NCBI GenBank assembly: GCA_965226155.1
Contig: OZ245331.1
Location: forward strand, 1 to 64,000
Source: G965226155 sp965226155
Lineage (GTDB): Bacteria > Pseudomonadota > Gammaproteobacteria > Eutrophobiales > Eutrophobiaceae
Length of the DNA stretch: 64,000 bases
Direction: 5' to 3'
Positions 28,641 through 37,924 of the stretch are shown here, one piece after another. A program made the translations under genes and the position numbers. The notes below the pieces were generated by a model. The model did no database searches. It saw nothing but the letters and a program-made list of their open reading frames with translations, and was not told where the DNA came from. The stretch's first letter is position 1. Each line of letters opens with the position of its first letter.

Positions 28641-31037
28641 CTAAAACGCGCCAAAGTTGTATCTAAACTGTATTCCGTAACCTCCGCCCTTTGATGAAAT
28701 AACATCAAGCGCATCATCGCCGTTTTGAGTGGATTGTCGTGACTCAGATATGACTTTCTCATTGGTTATGTTATCACCAAAAATTGACAGCGACCATTTG
28801 TTATCGGCTGGTGTCAGGGTTGCCCTTAAGTTAATTTTCTCATATGAATCCTGAACGAGTCGGACATCGTAAACCACACTGGGATTGTAACCATTGTTAT
28901 AATAGAGATTCCCACTGAAATCCAGATTAAAACCATCAACTATCGTCATGGGTACGCGGTAAGTAGCACCGAAATTTGCTTCAAAGTCTGATGAAAATTC
29001 GATGGCCTCGCCGGAACGGCTGATAACACCGAGTACAGGATCACAGCGACCGTCATTAATCTCTGCTGGATTACAATCAGCTGTTTCGTATTCATCGTAG
29101 AACGCATCCAGATAAAGAATGGAGTATGAAAGCATCAAGTTATCGCTTGCTACATAACGACCATCCAACTCCACCCCTTGTGAGACTAACTGACCTACAT
29201 TTCCGGTCACATTCAACGGTAAAAACATCGCGGCTGCGGTTGTATCTAGGGTAGATACCTGGGCGTCTGCAATTTCGGTTCTAAATAAGGCGGCATTTAC
29301 CTCTAAACGCCCATCCAGCCAAGTACTCTTGGCACCTATTTCATAAGCGTCCGCCTGTTCAGATTGGTATTCAAAAAACGACTCATCCGTCAGTGCAGAG
29401 CCGCCAGACGTTAAGCCACCTGACTTAAAGCCAGTTGAATATTTGGCATACAGCATCGCATCTCTATCGGGGACCTGCCAGTTAAAACCGACACTGTAAT
29501 TAATATCGTTATCGTTGAAATCACCATAGGCACAATCGGGCGTAACAAACCCATCGATCCCATCACAGGCTGTGCTGTTAAAGACTAAGGGATTGACGCT
29601 CCCTATTGCAGTCGGGTCTATCATTCCACCGCTTTGTGTCTGTCTTATACCGGACTTTTCAACGATTGTGTAACGTAATCCCAAATCCACAGAAAGTGCC
29701 TCACTCGCGTGCCATGTGGCGCCGGCAAAGACACTTGTCCAATCAGACTTACCTGAATATCTGATACCCATCTGTAGCCCACCCATAAAACCGAGAAACT
29801 GATGAACTTGCAGGGAGTTTTCTGATTCCTGATAGTAGACACCGGCCAACCAGTCTATGACATCGCCACCAGGAGAAGTGATCCTGAATTCCGTGGATGT
29901 TTGGTCATATAAATCTTCGACGATGGCAGAAACAAAAGCAATTGGGGTATGATCGACGTCAATCTTGGCCTTGTGGAGGTCATCTCTGTATCCGGTTATC
30001 GAAGTAAGGGTAATACCATTATCGAGGGTATATTCGATCTTAATATCACCGCCAAATGTATCGGCCGAATTCCCTTCTTTGCCAAACAGATCTTGTCTGC
30101 CTGTTAAGTCAACGCCACCAAAAAAACCTGGATAACCTACATCGGTGCCGTAGGTAGCGCCGTTTTGTACTGATTGATCAAACGTGAAATCGTCGATCGA
30201 TCCTCGATTTAGCGCTACTTCACAAACGGTTGGAACAGGGACAGTTCCTATAGTACAACCCACGACCTCTTGTAAATAGGGTCCATCCCCTTCCGTATTG
30301 GCATGATTAAATTTACCGGTGATAGTCCAGGCATCAGTCGGCTGCCATTCAGCAGTAACACGATATGCGAGAGACTCTCTTCTGCCAAAACCTTCACGCG
30401 TATTATAATCTAACCCATATCCGTCAAAATCACTATAGCGCCCAGCAACGCGTATGCCTAATGTATCGGTCAAAGGGCCGCCATAGGCGAGGTCAACATT
30501 AGTTTCGCCGAATCCAGCTTCATAGGATGTGTTTAGAAAGCCTTCCCATTCCTCTGTCGGTCCCTTGGTTATTACACTCACACCACCTGCAATCGTGTTC
30601 TGGCCAAAAAAAGTGGTCTGCGGTCCACGAAGGATTTCAACACGGTCTATATCCAACATTAAATTCTTCACACCTCGGGGACGCGCAATGTATACACCGT
30701 CAACAAACATGGATACGGATTGTTCAAATGAATTCTGCTGCTGGCTCGTGCCTATCCCTCGCAGATAAATCAGTGCGGAGTTCCTTGATTCGTACAAAAA
30801 TAATCCAGGGACACTGGCAGCCATTTCTTCCAGGTTTCTTATGCCTGCTGTCAGCATTTCGTTACCTGAAATAGTGGTCACTGATATAGGAACGTCTTGC
30901 AAGCTTTGTTCACGCTTTTGTGCCGTGACAAGAATCTCTTCAAGAGCGGTCTGGCTAAAGACCAATTGGCTTGATAACAATGAACCGATGGTGATGAAAC
31001 TATAAACGAAACGAGAAATGAGATGATTACTAGACAT
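28641..31037 (-). CDS. TonB-dependent receptor
   Basis: 798 residues: a signal peptide (residues about 8-28, ending LVFSQT), a TonB box-like LEEILVTAQKREQSLQDVP, a plug with DIDRVEILRGPQTTFFGQNT and AGGVSVITKGP, and a barrel ending FRYNFGAF with a terminal Phe. The AQKREQSLQDVPISV signature marks the large receptor group seen in steroid, terpene or sugar-using Gammaproteobacteria. It is the likely transport partner of the DUF6152/TPR/DoxX cluster. The start is preceded by AAAAAAGGGGGG, a strong ribosome site. Confidence 0.92.
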   Translation of the reverse strand: MSSNHLISRFVYSFITIGSLLSSQLVFSQTALEEILVTAQKREQSLQDVPISVTTISGNEMLTAGIRNLEEMAASVPGLFLYESRNSALIYLRGIGTSQQQNSFEQSVSMFVDGVYIARPRGVKNLMLDIDRVEILRGPQTTFFGQNTIAGGVSVITKGPTEEWEGFLNTSYEAGFGETNVDLAYGGPLTDTLGIRVAGRYSDFDGYGLDYNTREGFGRRESLAYRVTAEWQPTDAWTITGKFNHANTEGDGPYLQEVVGCTIGTVPVPTVCEVALNRGSIDDFTFDQSVQNGATYGTDVGYPGFFGGVDLTGRQDLFGKEGNSADTFGGDIKIEYTLDNGITLTSITGYRDDLHKAKIDVDHTPIAFVSAIVEDLYDQTSTEFRITSPGGDVIDWLAGVYYQESENSLQVHQFLGFMGGLQMGIRYSGKSDWTSVFAGATWHASEALSVDLGLRYTIVEKSGIRQTQSGGMIDPTAIGSVNPLVFNSTACDGIDGFVTPDCAYGDFNDNDINYSVGFNWQVPDRDAMLYAKYSTGFKSGGLTSGGSALTDESFFEYQSEQADAYEIGAKSTWLDGRLEVNAALFRTEIADAQVSTLDTTAAAMFLPLNVTGNVGQLVSQGVELDGRYVASDNLMLSYSILYLDAFYDEYETADCNPAEINDGRCDPVLGVISRSGEAIEFSSDFEANFGATYRVPMTIVDGFNLDFSGNLYYNNGYNPSVVYDVRLVQDSYEKINLRATLTPADNKWSLSIFGDNITNEKVISESRQSTQNGDDALDVISSKGGGYGIQFRYNFGAF

Positions 31038-31260
31038 TGGCTTCCCCCCTTTTTTAGAGACAGCACGTAGCTAACAAAAATTATAGTTGCTTTCTGGATT
31101 CCGCTTATTCTGGTATTTTCTACTTCGAAAAGAAACTTATACTAAACAGAAAGCTATCGATTATATTAGTTTATGGATTGGGTTTTGAAGTTAATCCTAT
31201 GGAATACACGTTTTTATTCGTAAATTTAGGTAATAAAAGCGGACAGTTTAAGATATTTTC

Positions 31261-31333
31261 TGTATCCCGTCAAAGCATATGAGACACAATTGAGCTAAAT
31301 TCTAAGAGAGACTTCTGATAAGTTAACCTTATA
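31261..31333 (+). mobile_element. Left-end stub of an IS3 element, cut by copy C
   Basis: TGTATCCCGTCAAAGCATAT and the following 50 bases match the left end of the resident IS3 element in plus orientation, up to CCTTATA. Copy C then begins in opposite orientation. The rest of this older copy is gone, showing one IS landed inside another and a deletion followed. Confidence 0.85.
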
Positions 31334-31406
31334 TGTAAGTCGTCAAAAGATCTGGGACACAATAGTCTAAAAGTCAAGAGAGACTCTCATACATTGTAGT
31401 CCTATT

Positions 31407-32393
31407 TCACTGGTTCATAGATAAACTTAAATTATCCTTCCTCCTCAGTTGTAGCGTTTCGTGTTTAATGACGGCTCTTCTGTCTATGATTTCCTGATAA
31501 CGGCCAAAATACATATCGGCAGGTGTAATGTTGTCGAGCGACTCATGGTAACGCTCATGATTGTAGTACTGAACGAATTGCCGGATGGCCTGTTCCAACT
31601 CCCACGGATAGTAATAGTGCTCCAACTTTACGACGTTCTTCATGGAACGGTGATAACGTTCAATCTTGCCTTGGGTCATAGGGTGATACGGTGCGCCACG
31701 GGTATGTTGCAGTTGGTGTTTGCCCAGGTAGTCTTTTAATTCTGACGAGATATAACAAGGTCCGTTATCACTGAGTAAACGAGGACGGTGTTTGACCGTT
31801 ATCTCGTTGACACCGGTGGTCTCAATCGCCGCATCCAGTGTTTGCTTCACGTCACCAGTTGCCATGCTGGTCGTTAACTTCCAGGCAATGATATAGCGGG
31901 AGTAATCATCCAGCACCGTGGACAGGTAATACCACCCCCAACCCACGACACGAAAGTAGGTGAAGTCCGTCTGCCATAGCTCGTTGACTCGTCGTGTTGG
32001 ATTCTGAAACGAATCCCCCGCTTGCATCAGGATATAAGCAGGACTGGTAATGAGATCGTATTGCTTTAACAGGCGATAGACACTGGATCCCGAGATGAAG
32101 CAACTATGTTCATCGGTGATGGTCCACGCTAACTCGCGGGGTGATTTGTCTGGATGTCGCAAGGCGATCTCCAGACACTGCTCCTTCACCGTCTCCGGTA
32201 ACTTATTCCAGAACCGCCTAGGTGATCGACTGCTTGGCTCCAGACCCTCTGGTCCATTATCCAGATATTGCCGATACCAACGATAAAAGCTACTACGACT
32301 CACCCCTAATTCTCTCAGGGTACATCTAACAGGTAATTCCGAGCCTTCTACCAACCGGGTCACTTCCAGCTTCTCTGCCGCTGACAAACTCAT
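31407..32393 (-). CDS. IS3-family transposase OrfB (copy C)
   Basis: 328 residues, all DDE residues present. It differs from copy B by Arg for Gln in CLEIALRHPDKSP, Thr for Ile in EVTRLVEGS and Ser for Cys near the C-terminus (SLSMNQ). Overlaps orfA by ATGA. Confidence 0.95.
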   Translation of the reverse strand: MSLSAAEKLEVTRLVEGSELPVRCTLRELGVSRSSFYRWYRQYLDNGPEGLEPSSRSPRRFWNKLPETVKEQCLEIALRHPDKSPRELAWTITDEHSCFISGSSVYRLLKQYDLITSPAYILMQAGDSFQNPTRRVNELWQTDFTYFRVVGWGWYYLSTVLDDYSRYIIAWKLTTSMATGDVKQTLDAAIETTGVNEITVKHRPRLLSDNGPCYISSELKDYLGKHQLQHTRGAPYHPMTQGKIERYHRSMKNVVKLEHYYYPWELEQAIRQFVQYYNHERYHESLDNITPADMYFGRYQEIIDRRAVIKHETLQLRRKDNLSLSMNQ

Positions 32394-32749
32394 TCGTCTG
32401 CCCAGGTCGACTCCAAGCCAAGCACACTTTTTTTAAGCACATCGTTCTTCAGCATGATGTCGGCTAGCAGGCGTTTGAGCTGGTCGTTTTCTTTCTTCAG
32501 ATCGGTGACTTCACTGGAACTGGCTTCCCGTTTGATATCGCCAGCCAGGCGCTGTTTCCCGGCCTCTAAAAACTCCTTGCTCCAGCGGTAATACACGTTT
32601 TGATTCAATCCTTCCCGGCGGCACAGCTCAGCGATACTTTCTTCTCCACGCATACCTTCCAGCACAATTCGGATCTCTTCTTCAGAGGAATACTTTTTGC
32701 GGGTACGACGACGTATATCTTTAACCAACTTCTCGCTATTATTACCCAT
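32390..32749 (-). CDS. IS3-family transposase OrfA (copy C)
   Basis: 119 residues, intact helix-turn-helix and coiled coil, with DLKKEN and IMLKND. It follows the element's left end and an AGGAGTCTC ribosome site. Confidence 0.93.
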   Translation of the reverse strand: MGNNSEKLVKDIRRRTRKKYSSEEEIRIVLEGMRGEESIAELCRREGLNQNVYYRWSKEFLEAGKQRLAGDIKREASSSEVTDLKKENDQLKRLLADIMLKNDVLKKSVLGLESTWADE

Positions 32750-32838
32750 AATGAGACTCCTGTTTTATAAGGTTAACTTATCAGAAGTCTCTCTTAGAAT
32801 TTAGCTCAATTGTGTCTCATATGCTTTGACGGGATACA

Positions 32839-33415
32839 GGCCGCACTATGCAAGGAGATTAAAGCGAAGACACCAAGGGTTTGGTGATACGCTTTATATT
32901 GATGAAGTTTTTGTGAAAATCCAAGGTAAGCAGCAGTATTTGTGGCGCGCAGTGGACCAGGATGGTGAAGTGGTCGATGTATTTCTCCAGCCACGCCGTG
33001 ATGGAACGGCAGCGAAGCGGTTCTTTAAGCGATTATTAAAGACTAGTCGATATAAGCCGAGGAAGATTGTGACTGATAAGTTAAGAAGCTATAGTGTGGC
33101 ACATAAAGCATTCATCCCGGACGTGATCCACGACACATCGCAATATGCCAACAATCGAGCTGAACTATCGCATCAACCGACGAGGGCAAGAGAGCGGGGC
33201 ATGCGGCGATTCCAATCGACATTGCAAGCGCAACGCTTCTTAAGCGTACATGCTGCAGTATCCAACTTATTCAGTCTGGGTCGCCATTTGGTATCAGTTC
33301 ATCATTATCGAAAAAGTAGACAGCGCGCCTTTGCGTCTTGGAAACATGCTGTAGCGATATAGATGAAGATACCTGGAGGAATTTTTTAAACTATGTTAGT
33401 TAACTTGACAGTACC
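32839..33415 (+). mobile_element. IS6-family transposase, 3' part with right inverted repeat
   Basis: From PHYARRLKRRHQGFGDTLYI the frame runs to a stop at 33362 and encodes the DDE core of an IS6/IS26-like transposase: D in YIDEVFVKI, D in IVTDKLRSYSV, E in NNRAELSHQPTR. About 50 N-terminal residues, including the helix-turn-helix, are missing at the junction with IS3 copy C. The right end, 33395-33415, reads GGTACTGTCAAGTTAAC on the minus strand. The missing 5' end type is found at 35555-35644. An identical fragment lies at 61744-62320. Confidence 0.88.
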
Positions 33416-33521
33416 AAGCGGTGAGTCTCCTCCTCCCTGTGCCCGTGGTGCTGCGGACCTATCGCGTGGAGGTCGCCGATGGGGCGGTATTCTCCGGGCT
33501 AAGCGACGAAAGTTAGCGTTG

Positions 33522-35348
33522 TCAAAACGTGGTGTCGAGCCAGACCGAGACGCCGGGCGAAGTGTTGTCGCCCTGGCCGAAGCTGCCGGTGTATTGGACG
33601 CTACCGGCAATTGATGTAGAGAGGTTGGCCGTTGCGCCCACAACGACGGTGCCGTAGGTGTTATCCGGTACGAATGCAGGCATCCCAAATGAGTTGGCAG
33701 GCAGGTTCACGAGACTTGCTCGCACGTCGCGGTCATCCGCCTCCGTGTCGTGCACTACGCTACTCTGGACATACGGTGTAAAGTTATCGAGTTCATAGCG
33801 GACGCGGTAACCAGCAGTAGCGATCAGTGAATCGCGATCTTGATCTTCCATTCGCAGTCCTGTGGATCCACCGTTTTCTTCCGCAAATCCATCTACGTCT
33901 ATCCATTGGCGGAGCATGCCCACAAACGGGCCGTGAACGAGCGCACCGTGCGTAAAATGCAGTCCACCCGTTACTCCCACAGACTGGTTGCTGCCATCGG
34001 TGCTGGCAGTTGCAACCCGCGTGAGCGGCCCCAACTGAATATTGCGCCTGATGTCCTGATAGTCAATTTTGCTCAGGCTCGCGAAAGCGTTGAGATAAGC
34101 CAAACCCATCTGGAACCCGGCGAATGCCGTTAACGTGTATTCGTCCGTTTCGAACTCACCTCGGTCCGCGCCGAAGTCCGACTGAGCTCTGTGCCAACTC
34201 AGCGCAGCACCCACGATAACATTCTCGAACAGGCGCACATCACCACCACCGGTGATGCTGTAATAGCCGGTGTTCAATCCCGGGCTTACGCGGTCGCGAG
34301 CGACGTCTTGCACGTTATGGTCAACCAGCAAAAACCCGCGCATCTGACCCTCTTTGCGGGTATTGTTGGCCAACCGCAGGTCGAGTATGCTGGTCAGCAA
34401 CTCGCGGGACTTCACCGGCGTCTCTACCAGCATGCCATAGGTCTGTGGTGCTTCGATGACGGAGTGCGCATAGTCGGCGATGAGCTGGTGACCAGCGGTC
34501 GTCGGGTGTACGTCGGAAGCGAACAGAAAAGTTTGCGGCGCGTCGGGCGTGACAAAGCTGGCCGGTGTACAAAGTAGTGAGGACGTAAGGCCGCACGCCA
34601 GCGTGGTGACGTCCTTTAACCCGAAGGCTGCGGGGTCCGCCAGCACTTCGGTGAGCAGACCAGCCACATTAAGAGGGATGACTTCCAATCCTGCGACCGC
34701 CAAGTTGCTAAACAGCGTCGTCGTATAAAGCGTGGACAGCCCCGTGAACGTCGTTGCTGCACCACTGCCGACACCAAACGGTGTCGAGCCAATGTCCGGG
34801 ATATCGGGCACCAGAATAAAGCGTGCGCCAGCTCCGCGCAGTGCAACAATTTGCGCGATCTGCTCGGTTGCTGCAGTGACAACGTTAGCCTGGGCCTGGC
34901 CTGGCGTAATCAAACCTGCGCCTGCCAGTCCGGCTTGGAAAAAAATGTCGTTGGCTCCTGCCCACACGGAATAGAGTGCGCCAGGGTCGGCGACCGGATT
35001 AGTAGCGAGAAACGCCATTACCTGCGCACTGATCGGCATCGCGGTACCGGTTGGGTGTGTTGTCGGGACGCCCAGCAAGCCGGTTATGCGGGCACCACCC
35101 TGGGCAAAGTTGGTTCCCCCAATCGTCGACGGGATTGCGCTAGTTCCGTAGGACGCGGCAAGGGTTTCCGTCCAGACCGTACCGGGGTTAGTCGTAAATT
35201 TGCCGGTCCCTGGCGGTAGTACGGCAGTGTATGCTCCGCTGTCAGAGAGGCTGTCGCCAAAGAATACCGTGCCAGTAAACTCTGCCGCTCCAGCCGCGCC
35301 GGCACCAACGGCCAGGATAGGATAGATAAGTATGTTCGCAAGTTGCAT
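33522..35348 (-). CDS. SGNH/GDSL hydrolase autotransporter (EstA-like), copy 1
   Basis: 608 residues. After a signal (ending near AGAAGAAE) the passenger has the GDSL block FFGDSLSDSG (nucleophile Ser33), GGTNFAQGGARITG and WAGANDIFFQ (GAND 131-134). The block V region reads FLFASDVHPTTAGH (His281); the usual catalytic Asp three residues before the His is Ser here, with Asp279 two before. Residues about 320-608 are a beta-barrel translocator ending VWLDTTF. EstA-type proteins display an esterase on the cell surface. The gene is markedly GC-richer than its surroundings and sits between the right and left ends of an IS6-type element. A second copy occurs at 62427-64000. Confidence 0.88.
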   Translation of the reverse strand: MQLANILIYPILAVGAGAAGAAEFTGTVFFGDSLSDSGAYTAVLPPGTGKFTTNPGTVWTETLAASYGTSAIPSTIGGTNFAQGGARITGLLGVPTTHPTGTAMPISAQVMAFLATNPVADPGALYSVWAGANDIFFQAGLAGAGLITPGQAQANVVTAATEQIAQIVALRGAGARFILVPDIPDIGSTPFGVGSGAATTFTGLSTLYTTTLFSNLAVAGLEVIPLNVAGLLTEVLADPAAFGLKDVTTLACGLTSSLLCTPASFVTPDAPQTFLFASDVHPTTAGHQLIADYAHSVIEAPQTYGMLVETPVKSRELLTSILDLRLANNTRKEGQMRGFLLVDHNVQDVARDRVSPGLNTGYYSITGGGDVRLFENVIVGAALSWHRAQSDFGADRGEFETDEYTLTAFAGFQMGLAYLNAFASLSKIDYQDIRRNIQLGPLTRVATASTDGSNQSVGVTGGLHFTHGALVHGPFVGMLRQWIDVDGFAEENGGSTGLRMEDQDRDSLIATAGYRVRYELDNFTPYVQSSVVHDTEADDRDVRASLVNLPANSFGMPAFVPDNTYGTVVVGATANLSTSIAGSVQYTGSFGQGDNTSPGVSVWLDTTF

Positions 35349-35554
35349 CAGTATAACCTAAATCTTGTCCGGTTCGAGGCAAAAAGAATTAGTCTATCTT
35401 ATAGCAAATAATCAATGATTTAAAATCCTTCATGGAGTTGACCCGCTTTTGTGGATACCTGACTCGTTGGAGAGGAGGAGTCCACGACGTCAAGATCAAG
35501 GACGCCCTATCCGCCGGAGTTCCGGTAACAAATGATCGAGTTGGTCCGTTTGGG

Positions 35555-35644
35555 GGTACTGACAAGTTAAGTAATATTAAGTCACAATGGTGTGATGGAA
35601 ACAACATCAAATCCGTACAAACGCCCTCGATTTCCATCTGAAAT
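35555..35644 (+). mobile_element. IS6-family left end with transposase N-terminus
   Basis: GGTACTGACAAGTTAAGTAA starts an IS6-type inverted repeat, and the ATG at about 35594 opens METTSNPYKRPRFPSEI, the standard N-terminus of IS6 transposases. It is cut at 35645 by the right end of IS3 copy D. It complements the 3' part at 32839-33415, so the GDSL gene lies between two halves in direct orientation. Confidence 0.82.
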
Positions 35645-36390
35645 TGTAAGTCGTCAAAAGATCTGGGACACAATAGTCTAAAAGTTAAGAGAGACTCTCA
35701 TACATTGTAGTCCTATTTCACTGGTTCATAGATAAACTTAAATTATCCTTCCTCCTCAGTTGTAGCGTTTCGTGTTTAATGACGGCTCTTCTGTCTATGA
35801 TTTCCTGATAACGGCCAAAATACATATCGGCAGGTGTAATGTTGTCGAGCGACTCATGGTAACGCTCATGATTGTAGTACTGAACGAATTGCCGGATGGC
35901 CTGTTCCAGTTCCCACGGATAGTAATAGTGCTCCAACTTTACGACGTTCTTCATGGAACGGTGATAACGTTCAATCTTGCCTTGGGTCATAGGGTGATAC
36001 GGTGCGCCACGGGTATGTTGCAGTTGGTGTTTGCCCAGGTAGTCTTTTAATTCTGACGAGATATAACAAGGTCCGTTATCACTGAGTAAACGAGGACGGT
36101 GTTTGACCGTTATCTCGTTGACACCGGTGGTCTCAATCGCCGCATCCAGTGTTTGCTTCACGTCACCAGTTGCCATGCTGGTCGTTAACTTCCAGGCAAT
36201 GATATAGCGGGAGTAATCATCCAGCACCGTGGACAGGTAATACCACCCCCAACCCACGACACGAAAGTAGGTGAAGTCCGTCTGCCATAGCTCGTTGACT
36301 CGTCGTGTTGGATTCTGAAACGAATCCACCGCTTGCATCAGGATATAAGCAGGACTGGTAATGAGATCGTATTGCTTTAACAGGCGATAG
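35645..36390 (-). mobile_element. IS3-family element, copy D (3' half only)
   Basis: Right end and the last 225 codons of orfB, ending in the middle of the gene at CAGGCGATAG where a 130-bp element begins. The catalytic core remains but the N-terminus and orfA are gone. It has GCGGTGGATTC (Val for Gly in QAVDSF), shared with copy F. Confidence 0.92.
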
Positions 36391-36520
36391 GGTACTGACA
36401 AGTTAACTGATTTGAAGCCAAAATCAGCGCGGGTAAGCGGCTTAAGTCATTGATTGTTGGACGGGAGATCGGCTCTTTTACTACTAAAGAGTGGGAGATT
36501 TACGTTAATTTGACAGTACC
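36391..36520. mobile_element. MITE-like 130-bp element, copy 1
   Basis: Starts GGTACTGACAAGTTAACTGA and ends ACGTTAATTTGACAGTACC: inverted repeats of about 17 bp matching the IS6-type ends nearby. It has no coding capacity. It truncates IS3 copy D on its left; the flanking 8 bp differ (GGCGATAG / TCTGTCAG), so no target duplication. Other copies: 37610-37739, 57281-57410, 60792-60920. Confidence 0.85.
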
Positions 36521-36536
36521 TCTGTCAGGGCGCATG

Positions 36537-36749
36537 TCAGGCATACATCAACCGCTGGCCTTTCGGTTCAGGAATGGGATCATCAAACTCTTTAGCCGTA
36601 TCAAGCCACAATTCGATAGCGTCGCAGGCGTTAGATAACGCCGCCTGCTGGGTACCACCATGAGCCATACATCCCGGTAATTCCGGCACTTCAGCGATAA
36701 ACACTTCATCTTCGTTGCTCCAGTAAATAATGGTTTCGTATTTGTACAT
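36537..36749 (-). CDS. hicB: HicB-family antitoxin
   Basis: 70 residues (start at ATG 36749, which has GGAGATCAG upstream; a GTG two codons earlier overlaps the hicA stop). The partial RNase H-like HicB fold is clear: YKYETIIYWSNEDEVFIAEV, PELPGCMAHGGTQQAALSNA, AIELWLDTAKEFDDPIPEP. No C-terminal DNA-binding domain is present, as in the short HicB class. It neutralises HicA, encoded directly upstream. The pair sits between two MITE-like elements. Confidence 0.9.
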   Translation of the reverse strand: MYKYETIIYWSNEDEVFIAEVPELPGCMAHGGTQQAALSNACDAIELWLDTAKEFDDPIPEPKGQRLMYA

Positions 36750-36751
36750 GA

Positions 36752-37003
36752 TCACTGATCTCCGAATTTGTATTTTAGAATAATGTTGCGGACTTGGCGC
36801 ACCTGGTAGGGCTTCGCTTTTCCGCCCTCTTCCTGCAAGTTGATTTTTTCTTTCACATCCTTTTTTCTGAACAGGCGATGGCTTCCTCGAACCCGTGTCT
36901 CAAACCCAAGCCGTTCCAGGAGATTGCATAGGTCGGCAAATGCTACATCGGCATCAGATTTTCCATGAAGAATGCGAGCCAAGAGTTTTTCATATTTTCC
37001 CAT
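36752..37003 (-). CDS. hicA: HicA-family mRNA interferase toxin
   Basis: 83 residues, dsRNA-binding-like fold with the conserved GSHRLF motif (catalytic His42) and a C-terminal YQVRQVRNIILKY helix. An N-terminal extension (MGKYEKLLARILHGKSDADV) is present in a subgroup of HicA proteins. HicA cleaves mRNA when HicB is lost. Order hicA-hicB with 2 bp between them; an AT-rich stretch upstream of 37003 is the likely promoter region. Confidence 0.9.
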   Translation of the reverse strand: MGKYEKLLARILHGKSDADVAFADLCNLLERLGFETRVRGSHRLFRKKDVKEKINLQEEGGKAKPYQVRQVRNIILKYKFGDQ

Positions 37004-37139
37004 AGCACTAGCTCTATACTCTAATCGTTGTACGTCTGACGCCTCTATCAGCTGCGCAGTTTATTGCGCCGTGCAGATATTGCCTCTGATGGGCCGCCAC
37101 CCTGAAAGGGATAAATATACCACATCAGGCTGCCTTATC

Positions 37140-37609
37140 GCAGACGGACTTCACCTACTATCGTGTCGTGGGTTGGGGGTGGTATTACCTGTCCACGGTG
37201 CTGGATGATTACTCCCGCTATATCATTGCATGGAAGTTAACGACCAGCATGGCAACTGGTGACGTGAAGCAAACACTGGATGCGGCGATTGAGACCACCG
37301 GTGTCAACGAGATAACGGTCAAACACCGTCCTCGTTTACTCAGTGATAACGGACCTTGTTATATCTCGTCAGAATTAAAAGACTATCTGGGCAAACACCA
37401 ACTGCAACATACCCGTGGCGCACCGTATCACCCTATGACCCAAGGCAAGATTGAACGTTATCACCGTTCCATGAAGAACGTCGTAAAGTTGGAGCACTAT
37501 TACTATCCGTGGGAGTTGGAACAGGCCATCCGGCAATTCGTTCAGTACTACAATCATGAGCGTTACCATGAGTCGCTCGACAACATTACACCTGCCGATA
37601 TGTATTTTG
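37140..37609 (+). mobile_element. IS3-family fragment E (middle of orfB)
   Basis: Starts inside orfB at QTDFTYYRVVGWGW and runs to DNITPADMYFG, where MITE-like copy 2 begins. Both element ends are missing. Tyr replaces Phe in FTYYRV. Plus orientation, opposite to copy D on the other side of hicAB. Confidence 0.9.
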
Positions 37610-37739
37610 GGTACTGACAAGTTAACTGATTTGAAGCCAAAATCAGCGCGGGTAAGCGGCCTAAGTCATTGATTATTGGATGGGGGATCGGCTTTTTTAC
37701 TACTAAAGAGGGGGAGATTTACGTTAATTTGACAGTACC
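37610..37739. mobile_element. MITE-like 130-bp element, copy 2
   Basis: Same length and ends as copy 1, with a few internal differences (CGGCCTAAG, GGGGATCGGCTTTTTT). Its left edge cuts IS3 fragment E and its right edge cuts sdaA, so both flanks are truncated genes. The flanking 8-mers (GTATTTTG / CATTGCTA) do not match. Confidence 0.85.
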
Positions 37740-37833
37740 CATTGCTACTATGCGCCAAACCGGGCTGGATATGCAAACAAAGTATAAAGAGACATCAAAA
37801 GGTGGCTTAGCGGTAAATATAATCGAATGTTAA
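37740..37833 (+). pseudogene. sdaA: L-serine ammonia-lyase C-terminal remnant
   Basis: The frame gives MRQTGLDMQTKYKETSKGG then LAVNIIEC and a TAA at 37831-37833. This is the highly conserved C-terminus of L-serine dehydratase, an iron-sulfur enzyme converting serine to pyruvate. Everything upstream is replaced by MITE-like copy 2. It precedes glyA, so a serine/glycine operon once stood here. Confidence 0.8.
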
Positions 37834-37924
37834 CCAGTTAATTCGTACATGTGCGAACCATTGATGAATGTAAATAGTAGTTTAATAAAAAATGATGGGA
37901 AATTAATAGAGGAACAATACTACA

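Larger units (their letters stand above)
31334..32838 (-). mobile_element. IS3-family element, copy C (intact)
   Basis: 1505 bp, right end first, both frames open. It shares TCTAAAAACTC in orfA with the partial copy G, against TCTAGAAACTC in A, B, F and H, so C and G are sisters. Its left end abuts an IS6-family fragment at 32839; its right end lies in another IS3 stub. Confidence 0.95.

Noticed and set aside
31461..31739. 92-codon frame on the strand opposite orfB, repeated in every IS3 copy
   Set aside because: It is conserved only because orfB is; no family features or ribosome site.
37834..37924. Glycine riboswitch upstream of glyA
   Set aside because: The 91-bp leader is AT-rich and shows no conserved aptamer elements.
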